Source: Pseudomonadota bacterium (lineage in GTDB: Bacteria; Pseudomonadota; Gammaproteobacteria; Burkholderiales; Burkholderiaceae_D). From it: DNA of 6,255 nucleotides. The first letter of the stretch is position 1, and each line of letters opens with the position of its first letter. This document shows positions 1-4,316 of the stretch, in pieces. The notes under the pieces were generated by a model. That model was not told the DNA's origin. It ran no database searches and saw nothing but the letters and a program-made list of their open reading frames with translations. A program made the translations under genes and the position numbers. The stretch spans positions 1-6,255 of the forward strand of contig JAEWEK010000190.1 of the NCBI GenBank assembly GCA_023389425.1. Reading direction: 5' to 3'.

Positions 1-473
1 TGTATCTGATGGTGCGTTCGGAAGGACTGGCGGAAAGCATGTCCCGCTACCTGATCCGGCGCATCGAAGAAAGCCACAACATCGTCCTGCTGACGCATAC
101 CGAGATCACGGCGGTGACCGGCAACGATCACCTGGAGAGCGTCAGATGGGAAAACAGCGTCACTGGCGAAGCGGAAGCACGCCCGATCCGGCATGTGTTC
201 GTGATGACCGGCGCGGCACCATGCACCAGCTGGCTTTGCGAAGGAATCGCGACGGATGACAAGGGCTTCATCAAGACCGGCCCCGAGCTGTCGGATGAGG
301 ATCGCGCGGCCGGGAACTGGCGCGCTGCCAGGACGCCATTCTTGCTGGAAACAAGCGTGCCGGGCGTGTTTGCGGTGGGCGACGTCCGTGCCGGAAATAT
401 CAAACGGGTGGCCTCGGCCGTTGGCGAAGGCTCGATTGCCGTCGCCTTTGTACATCAGCTCTTGCGCGAATAG
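1..473 (+). CDS. Thioredoxin-reductase-like FAD-dependent oxidoreductase, C-terminal part (5' truncated)
   Basis: This is the last 156 residues of a pyridine nucleotide-disulfide oxidoreductase of the thioredoxin reductase type. The first complete codon is at position 3 and the stop is TAG at 471-473. The start of the visible protein (YLMVRSEGLAESMSRYLIRR) is the end of the NAD(P)H-binding domain as it returns to the FAD domain. A middle stretch reads VFVMTGAAPCTSWL, and the C-terminal FAD-binding signature is PGVFAVGDVRAGNIKRVASA, with GDVR contacting the flavin. In this family NADPH electrons pass through FAD to a redox-active CxxC. That CxxC, and any N-terminal cyclic-nucleotide-binding or receiver domain, would lie outside the window, so the disulfide substrate cannot be judged. 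Wording of this kind is typical of the longer reductases annotated with an extra N-terminal sensor domain, but that is inference. The next gene follows immediately and is probably translated from the same message. The family call is firm; the exact subtype is not. Confidence 0.9.
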   Translation, partial: YLMVRSEGLAESMSRYLIRRIEESHNIVLLTHTEITAVTGNDHLESVRWENSVTGEAEARPIRHVFVMTGAAPCTSWLCEGIATDDKGFIKTGPELSDEDRAAGNWRAARTPFLLETSVPGVFAVGDVRAGNIKRVASAVGEGSIAVAFVHQLLRE

Positions 474-477
474 GTGA
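472..477 (+). promoter_or_regulatory. Ribosome binding site of the zinc-finger gene, overlapping the reductase stop
   Basis: AGGTGA lies five bases before ATG 483 and begins inside the reductase stop codon (TAG 471-473). It favours ATG 483 over ATG 480 (two-base spacing) and over the GTG at 474, which is part of the site itself. The arrangement suggests translational coupling of the two genes. Confidence 0.6.
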
Positions 478-482
478 CGATG

Positions 483-752
483 ATGAGTGAGCAAATCTGT
501 TCCCACCTCCGGGCACTCAAGGAGGTCAAGCTGCCGGCCCGCCACGTGTGCGAGGAATGCGTCAAGACCGGCGATCGCTGGGTTCACCTGCGCATTTGCC
601 AGGAATGCGGCGCGACCTTGTGCTACGACGATTCGCCAAACCGCCATGCCAGCCACCATGCTCATGCCAGCGGCCATCCCGTGATCGCGTCGGCCGAACC
701 GGGCGAGCGCTGGTTGTACTGTTATTGGGATGACGCGTTCGTCGAGTATTAA
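483..752 (+). CDS. UBP-type zinc-finger domain protein
   Basis: This small protein (89 residues from ATG 483) consists almost wholly of one UBP-type zinc finger, the fold that in eukaryotic USP5 and HDAC6 binds the free C-terminus of ubiquitin. Candidate zinc ligands are regularly placed: C6 and H8, C23-x2-C26, C39-x2-C42, C47, H55, H58/H59 and H65. The segment GHPV (64-67) and the aromatic tail WLYCYWDDAF near the C-terminus are also typical of the family. Its length is normal for stand-alone bacterial members. There is no signal peptide or membrane segment, so it should be cytoplasmic. It sits directly behind the flavoprotein reductase with its ribosome site overlapping that gene's stop, so the two are probably made together; a functional partnership is inferred from this. 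The ligand is unknown: ordinary bacteria have no ubiquitin, and the residue aligned by eye to the ubiquitin-carboxylate arginine (after C47) is D49. ATG 480 is an alternative start adding one residue. Confidence 0.88.
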   Translation: MSEQICSHLRALKEVKLPARHVCEECVKTGDRWVHLRICQECGATLCYDDSPNRHASHHAHASGHPVIASAEPGERWLYCYWDDAFVEY

Positions 753-855
753 GGCTGCCGTCGCTCTAGGTCGTATCAGGTGGCAGTGGAGGACCGGCTC
801 TACGAACTCGGACGGGCAGCCGATAAGTCACAGCGTTGGCGGATATTCGATTTGA

Positions 856-871
856 CATAATACAAATTATG
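856..871. repeat. Perfect inverted repeat, possible operator
   Basis: CATAAT (856-861) and ATTATG (866-871) are exact reverse complements separated by ACAA. The sequence lies in the AT-rich core of the intergenic region, about 100 bases before the amidohydrolase start, and its left edge overlaps a TTGACA hexamer (852-857). That hexamer has no good -10 partner at normal spacing downstream. The size and symmetry fit a dimeric repressor site such as those of the MarR or TetR families, but no regulator gene is next to it, so the role is a guess. Confidence 0.35.
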
Positions 872-913
872 CGAATCGCCGGTAGTTACACCCAAACGCC
901 TTGGATCAGTCGC

Positions 914-943
914 TTGGTTACGTGAAGCTCATCATCGTATCAT
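914..943 (+). promoter_or_regulatory. Candidate sigma-70 promoter of the amidohydrolase
   Basis: TATCAT at 938-943 matches five of six -10 consensus bases. TTGGTT at 914-919 is a weak -35 (three of six), and the spacer is 18 bases. Transcription would begin near 950, inside the palindrome at 946-955, giving a leader of about 20 bases that still contains the ribosome site. The -35 is poor, so the call is tentative. Confidence 0.3.
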
Positions 944-945
944 TG

Positions 946-955
946 GGCAATTGCC
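946..955. repeat. Ten-base palindrome GGCAATTGCC next to the ribosome site
   Basis: GGCAATTGCC is a perfect palindrome ending three bases before the ribosome site AAGGAG (959-964). An overlapping alternative pairing joins ATTGG (942-946) with CCAAT (954-958) across a seven-base gap. If the promoter at 914-943 is real, this lies on the transcription start, where a bound repressor would block initiation. It may equally be chance. Confidence 0.3.
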
Positions 956-958
956 AAT

Positions 959-964
959 AAGGAG
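959..964 (+). promoter_or_regulatory. Ribosome binding site that decides the amidohydrolase start
   Basis: AAGGAG ends four bases before ATG 969. The in-frame TTG at 951 lies upstream of this site, within the palindrome, and would add six residues (MPIRRR) in front of an otherwise normal signal peptide. ATG 969 is therefore preferred. Confidence 0.65.
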
Positions 965-968
965 ACGT

Positions 969-2261
969 ATGGTTCAGTCTATCAAGACGGCAGCCCTCGC
1001 TGCATTTCTTGCGCTTGCTGCGCCGGTCAACGCTCAGGACATTCGCACCGCCATCAGTGAGGCGCTCCCTGTAGCGCGCGAGACCTATACCTATCTTCAC
1101 ACCAATCCTGAGCTCGGCAAGAAGGAGCTGCTAGCCCACGCCTATATCGAGGCGAAATTGAAATCGCTCGGCTTCACCCAATTCGTCACGTCGGCATTGG
1201 CGCCGACGGCAGTCATTGCCGTGTACGACACTGGCCGTGCTGGCAAGACGATTGCGCTCCGCGCTGAAATGGATGCTCGGCCACTCGAAAGTGGCCAGTC
1301 AGAGCCAGCTACCCACAATCCTCGCTCAGCGATTGCGGGCGTTATGCACACTTGCGGGCATGACGTGCACGCATCCATTCTGCTCGCGACGGCAGCGCTA
1401 ATCCGGGCCAATTCCAAGCACTTCAATGGCAAGATCGTGTTCCTTTTCCAGCCGGCCGAGGAAGTAGCCGGCGGTGCGGACGATATCGTCAACGAAGGCA
1501 TTCTCGAAAAACTCGGCGTTCAGCGTATCTTCGCCCTGCATTCGGCGCCCGGAATGCCAGTCGGTACAATCGACCTGACACCCGGCCCGATTCTCGCAGG
1601 AAGCAACTACTTCACGCTCGAACTGAGCGGTCGCGGCTCGCACGCAGCTGCACCGCAGGAAGGCGACGACGTCTTGCTTTCATCGATGCGGGTCGCTCAG
1701 GAATTAAGCTTTACTCCTGCCCGCGATGTCGACATATCCGCCAGGCCGATGGTCGTCTCAATTACCAAGTTCGCTGGCGATTCCGGTGCGAGCAATGTCT
1801 TGCCAAGTTCCGTTCAGATCAAAGGGACGATCCGCGCTTTCGAAGATTTGAGGAAAAGGACTGCAGACGCGCCTGCGCTCGAAACGTTGATTGTCGACCG
1901 CATCAATAAAACGAGTGCAGTCTATGGCCTGCATCCGAAATGGGACCTGAGGCCGGCATCGCCGCCCACGAGCAACGACCCGGCCCTTTACGCCAAACTG
2001 GCGCCCTTGCTTGCCAAGAACTTCTCCGGCGATTTCAAAACGGGCCAGCCGCGCGGCATGTTCTCGGAAGACTTCGCCTATTACACGCCCATCGTGCCTG
2101 CGCTGTATGCTTCACTCGGCGTCGCCAAGGAAGGATTGGGCACGATGGGCGTGCATTCGAGTGGCTTTACCGTTCACCCGGATGCGCTTGGCGTAGGGAT
2201 CGAGTTAATGACGCGCTTCGCCGAATTCGGCACGTCAGACACGATCACCTGGCATAACTGA
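969..2261 (+). CDS. Secreted M20-family amidohydrolase/metallopeptidase
   Basis: A 430-residue zinc-dependent amidohydrolase of peptidase family M20 (subfamily D type, which includes hippurate hydrolases, IAA-amino acid hydrolases and bacterial N-acyl amino acid amidohydrolases). These enzymes cleave an amide bond to release an amino acid from an acyl or peptidyl group; the substrate here cannot be told. A Sec signal peptide is evident: K6 near the N-terminus, a hydrophobic stretch at 8-19, and a likely cut after VNA (residue 22), so the enzyme should act in the periplasm or outside. Visible signatures are HTNPELG (44-50), the catalytic aspartate in AEMDARPL (D102), the metal motif HTCGHDVH (C129, H131, H134), the E164-E165 pair in FQPAEE, H191, the dimerisation-domain motif GRGSHAA (221-227) and the terminal metal ligand H396 in GVHSSGF. 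All expected metal ligands are present, so it looks active. The gene stands alone, behind its own likely promoter. Third-position GC bias looks weaker than in the helicase gene. Confidence 0.93.
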   Translation: MVQSIKTAALAAFLALAAPVNAQDIRTAISEALPVARETYTYLHTNPELGKKELLAHAYIEAKLKSLGFTQFVTSALAPTAVIAVYDTGRAGKTIALRAEMDARPLESGQSEPATHNPRSAIAGVMHTCGHDVHASILLATAALIRANSKHFNGKIVFLFQPAEEVAGGADDIVNEGILEKLGVQRIFALHSAPGMPVGTIDLTPGPILAGSNYFTLELSGRGSHAAAPQEGDDVLLSSMRVAQELSFTPARDVDISARPMVVSITKFAGDSGASNVLPSSVQIKGTIRAFEDLRKRTADAPALETLIVDRINKTSAVYGLHPKWDLRPASPPTSNDPALYAKLAPLLAKNFSGDFKTGQPRGMFSEDFAYYTPIVPALYASLGVAKEGLGTMGVHSSGFTVHPDALGVGIELMTRFAEFGTSDTITWHN

Positions 2262-2268
2262 GATCGGT

Positions 2269-2922
2269 TCAGGCGGGATCTTTGCGCAACACCACATGGG
2301 TGGCCGAAGCGGTCGGCACGTGTTCAACGCAGCGGAAGCCCATGTCATGCAGGTTCACGCCCTCGAACAGGGACTCGCCTGAACCAAGCAAGACCGGCGA
2401 AATTGCCAGATGCATTTCGTCGACCAAGCCGGCCTTCAGGAATTGGTGGATGGTCGCCACGCCGCCGCCCAGGCGCACGTCCTTGCCGTTCGCCGCCTTC
2501 ATCGCCTGATCGTAGGCGGACTGGATGCCGTCGGTGACGAAATAAAACGTCGTGCCGCCTTCCATCACAAGCGGCTCGCGTGGATAGTGCGTCAGCACGA
2601 ATACCGGGACGTGGTACGGCGGTTCATCTCCCCACCAGCCCTTCCAGCTATCGTCCGGCCACGGCCCGCGGACCGGTCCGAACATATTCCGTCCCAAAAT
2701 CCAGGCGCCGAGATTATCGAATCCCGCAGCGGCGAAATCCTCATCCGGGCCGTCCGATCCTTTGGACTCGTCCCCGATCATACGCTGGAAAGTGCGCGTG
2801 CCGAAGAACCATTTATGCAGCCCCCGGCCGCCCTCGCCCATCGGATTTTCCAGCGTTTGATTCGGGCCTGCGCCATACCCATCCAGGGAAATGGTAAAGC
2901 TTCTGACTTTGAGCTCGGACAT
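2269..2922 (-). CDS. Dihydrofolate-reductase-fold (RibD C-terminal domain) family protein
   Basis: A 217-residue cytoplasmic protein of the RibD-C/DHFR-like superfamily (YyaP/YwjB-like group). Members share the NADPH-binding fold of dihydrofolate reductase and of the reductase half of RibD, but most stand-alone ones have no proven substrate. Recognisable parts are the first strand FTISLDGYGAG (9-19), the GAWILGRNMF segment (72-81), a Trp/Gly/Pro-rich loop (86-101) followed by VPVFVLTHYPRE (105-116), the nucleotide-binding LGGG at 151-154 and the closing motif DEMHLAISPVLLGSGESLF (168-186). The length is usual for this group and the frame is intact. ATG 2922 is chosen because AGGAG at 2928-2932 sits five bases upstream on the minus strand; the adjacent in-frame TTG at 2925 would be only two bases away. 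It lies 40 bases downstream of the VIT transporter on the same strand and may be read from that message. Its stop is seven bases from the amidohydrolase stop, so the two genes converge without room for a separate terminator. It is unlikely to be the housekeeping folate enzyme. Confidence 0.88.
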   Translation of the reverse strand: MSELKVRSFTISLDGYGAGPNQTLENPMGEGGRGLHKWFFGTRTFQRMIGDESKGSDGPDEDFAAAGFDNLGAWILGRNMFGPVRGPWPDDSWKGWWGDEPPYHVPVFVLTHYPREPLVMEGGTTFYFVTDGIQSAYDQAMKAANGKDVRLGGGVATIHQFLKAGLVDEMHLAISPVLLGSGESLFEGVNLHDMGFRCVEHVPTASATHVVLRKDPA

Positions 2923-2927
2923 CAAAT

Positions 2928-2932
2928 CTCCT
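2928..2932 (-). promoter_or_regulatory. Ribosome binding site of the DHFR-fold gene
   Basis: AGGAG on the minus strand, five bases ahead of ATG 2922, sets that codon as the start over the neighbouring TTG. No -10/-35 pair is visible in the 40 bases up to the VIT stop, so a promoter would have to lie further upstream. Confidence 0.65.
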
Positions 2933-2962
2933 CAATAAAGAACGACCGGGTCGCGTCTATTT

Positions 2963-3676
2963 TTACGCGTTGAATTGAAAGACAGATCCTACCGCAATTG
3001 TTGTCGCCATTGCCACCGCACCCCAGCACACCACACGCGCCGCAGCCGTCAATACCGGCGCCCCGCCGATTTTTGCGGCGATGGCGCCGAGTGCCCCCAG
3101 TCCAAGCAGGGTCGCGGCGACCAGCAATTGAACCAGCATGCCTTCCGGCGAAACAGACACAATCGCCAAGGGCACGACCGCGCCCACCGCAAAGCTTGCC
3201 GCCGACGCCAACGCCGCCTGGATCGGCCGCGCCTGCGTCATTTCATGGATGCCGAGTTCGTCCCGTGAATGCGCGTCCAGTGCGTCATGCGCCATGAGCC
3301 GTGTCGCCACTTGCCGCGCCAATTCACGATCGAGGCCGCGCCGCATGTAAATACCGACCAGTTCACGATGCTCGGCTTCCGGATCGCTCGCCAGTTCCGC
3401 TTCCTCTTGCGCCAAAGCCGCGCGTTCGGTATCGGACTGCGAAGAAACCGAAATATATTCGCCTGACGCCATCGACATGCTGCCGGCAACCAGGGCCGCC
3501 AATCCCGTAAGCACGACGCTCCTGTGCGACGCGTGCGCGGCCGCGATCCCCACGAGCAGGCTGGCCGTCGAAATCATGCCATCGTTCGCCCCCAGCACGG
3601 CTGCCCGCAGCCAGCCCAGATGCTTGATACTGTGATTTTCCTGGTGTTTCAATCGTCGCCTCGCGGATGGTTGCAT
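2963..3676 (-). CDS. VIT/CCC1-family membrane transporter (putative Fe2+/Mn2+ exporter)
   Basis: A 237-residue inner-membrane protein of the VIT1/CCC1 family, whose characterised plant, yeast and protist members move Fe2+ or Mn2+ out of the cytoplasm into vacuoles. In bacteria the role is probably metal efflux, by analogy. Five helices can be drawn: about 21-46 with the hallmark GWLRAAVLGANDGMISTAS including D32 of NDG, about 54-78 with Met-rich SMSMASGEYISV (M67, M69, E73), then about 153-176, 180-203 and 208-233. Between helices 2 and 3 is a charged domain (79-150) rich in glutamate (E84, E91, E92, E94, E100, E102, E105), corresponding to the metal-binding domain of the family; the exact ligands are inferred. 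The start is uncertain. ATG 3676 has no Shine-Dalgarno sequence, while the in-frame TTG at 3652 has GAGG six bases upstream and would leave 12 residues before GWLRA, a more usual N-terminus. The gene is divergent from cytochrome b561, and the DHFR-fold gene follows it. Confidence 0.9.
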   Translation of the reverse strand: MQPSARRRLKHQENHSIKHLGWLRAAVLGANDGMISTASLLVGIAAAHASHRSVVLTGLAALVAGSMSMASGEYISVSSQSDTERAALAQEEAELASDPEAEHRELVGIYMRRGLDRELARQVATRLMAHDALDAHSRDELGIHEMTQARPIQAALASAASFAVGAVVPLAIVSVSPEGMLVQLLVAATLLGLGALGAIAAKIGGAPVLTAAARVVCWGAVAMATTIAVGSVFQFNA

Positions 3677-3697
3677 GCAGGTCGAATTCAGTAGAAT
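3671..3697 (+). promoter_or_regulatory. Weak candidate promoter of cytochrome b561
   Basis: TAGAAT (3692-3697) matches five of six -10 consensus bases. The best -35-like partner is TTGCAT (3671-3676), with a short 15-base spacer. It lies in the narrow divergent gap and overlaps the first codon of the transporter. I could not find a convincing minus-strand promoter for the transporter in the same gap. Confidence 0.22.
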
Positions 3698-3718
3698 GGG
3701 AAATCAATGTGGCATAAA

Positions 3719-3723
3719 AAGGA
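3719..3723 (+). promoter_or_regulatory. Ribosome binding site that decides the cytochrome b561 start
   Basis: AAGGA ends five bases before ATG 3729. An in-frame ATG at 3675 would add 18 residues but has no such site and overlaps the first codon of the divergent transporter. The shorter start also gives the usual b561 N-terminus. Confidence 0.65.
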
Positions 3724-3728
3724 AAATC

Positions 3729-4280
3729 ATGTCCCGCCAACTTGTCGTCCGTTATAGCGCCTGGGCTCGGGTATTTCATTGGCTGACCGCGATCCTGGTA
3801 CTCGCCGCATTCATTCTCGGCCCCGGTGGTTCGGAAGCGCGCGTGTACGATTCCAGCCGTGACTTTGACCGCCAATTGCACGAAACCCTGGGATTGCTGG
3901 TGCTTGGACTGACGATTATCCGCCTCGCGTGGCGTGCGATCGACGTGCGTCCTGAACCTGCCAAAGTACCCAACTGGATGAATATTACCGCCAAGACGGT
4001 CCAATTCCTGCTGTATGTGCTTTTGTTTGCCGTGCCGCTGACCGCGATAACCGGCGCCTGGCTGGAAGGTCATCCACTAACGCTGATGAACGGAATAAGA
4101 ATTGCACCGATCATCGCCGAGTCGCACGCGACCGGCGAAACGATCGCGGAAATTCATACCTGGCTCGGCGACGCCATTCTCTGGCTTGCCGGTTTCCACG
4201 CCGCAGCCGCGCTGTTCCACCACTATATCCTTCGCGATAAAGTCCTGGTGTCGATGTTGCCCGGCAGGTCAGCGAAATAG
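3729..4280 (+). CDS. Cytochrome b561 (CybB-type, di-heme, four transmembrane helices)
   Basis: A 183-residue inner-membrane b-type cytochrome of the bacterial CybB group, close to the family's usual length of about 175-190. Members carry two hemes b between four helices and oxidise quinol; E. coli CybB passes electrons to superoxide, while for other paralogues the partner is unknown. The likely axial heme ligands are H17 in VFHW (helix 1), H51 in QLHETLG (helix 2), H143 in EIHTWLG and H157 in GFHAAAALFHH (helix 4). The spacings of 34 and 14 residues agree with the family as I remember it. Helices fall at about 14-32, 48-70, 88-111 and 142-168. RYSAWARVFHWLTAILV at the N-terminus is characteristic. 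The start ATG 3729 is fixed by AAGGA at 3719-3723. The gene is divergent from the VIT transporter, and Lhr follows 36 bases downstream on the same strand, so cotranscription is likely. The family is clear; the physiological electron acceptor is not. Confidence 0.93.
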   Translation: MSRQLVVRYSAWARVFHWLTAILVLAAFILGPGGSEARVYDSSRDFDRQLHETLGLLVLGLTIIRLAWRAIDVRPEPAKVPNWMNITAKTVQFLLYVLLFAVPLTAITGAWLEGHPLTLMNGIRIAPIIAESHATGETIAEIHTWLGDAILWLAGFHAAAALFHHYILRDKVLVSMLPGRSAK

Positions 4281-4316
4281 CTTGCCGCTGGCTATCCCGC
4301 CCCCATTTGGCCCGAT

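Larger units (their letters stand above)
753..968 (+). other. Intergenic region before the amidohydrolase gene
   Basis: The stretch holds no convincing gene. An open frame continues in phase for 35 codons after the zinc-finger stop, to TAA at 858-860, but it has no ribosome site and I do not recognise it. The middle part (about 845-875) is clearly more AT-rich than the surroundings. The region carries an inverted repeat at 856-871, a candidate promoter at 914-943 and a ten-base palindrome at 946-955, all listed separately. No convincing hairpin-plus-T-run terminator follows the zinc-finger gene. Confidence 0.6.

Noticed and set aside
755..786. CTGCC (755-759) and GGCAG (782-786) as a terminator stem after the zinc-finger gene.
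   Set aside because: The loop would be 22 bases and there is no T-run.
852..857. Consensus -35 hexamer TTGACA.
   Set aside because: No acceptable -10 hexamer lies 15-19 bases downstream, so it was not called as a promoter on its own.
753..860. In-phase continuation of 35 codons after the zinc-finger stop, or a short GTG-started peptide from 780 or 786.
   Set aside because: Stand-alone family members normally end where this protein ends. No ribosome site precedes either GTG, and the peptide is not recognisable. It could be a gene remnant, but nothing supports that.
2934..2953. Possible intrinsic terminator after the transporter on the minus strand: small GC hairpin (2943-2953) followed by TTCTTTATT.
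   Set aside because: The stem is only four base pairs with a three-base loop and the T-run is interrupted. It is too weak to call.
2952..2969. Inverted repeat CGCGT/ACGCG around the transporter stop codon.
   Set aside because: Five base pairs across an eight-base loop with no T-run on either side; likely chance.
2410..2973. A 187-codon plus-strand frame opposite the DHFR-fold gene.
   Set aside because: The minus-strand product has clear family motifs and a good ribosome site; the plus-strand frame has neither and overlaps it entirely.
3363..4073. A 236-codon minus-strand frame spanning the transporter and cytochrome genes.
   Set aside because: It runs in a different frame from the transporter and antisense to the heme-ligand-bearing part of cytochrome b561, with no membrane segments or known motifs.
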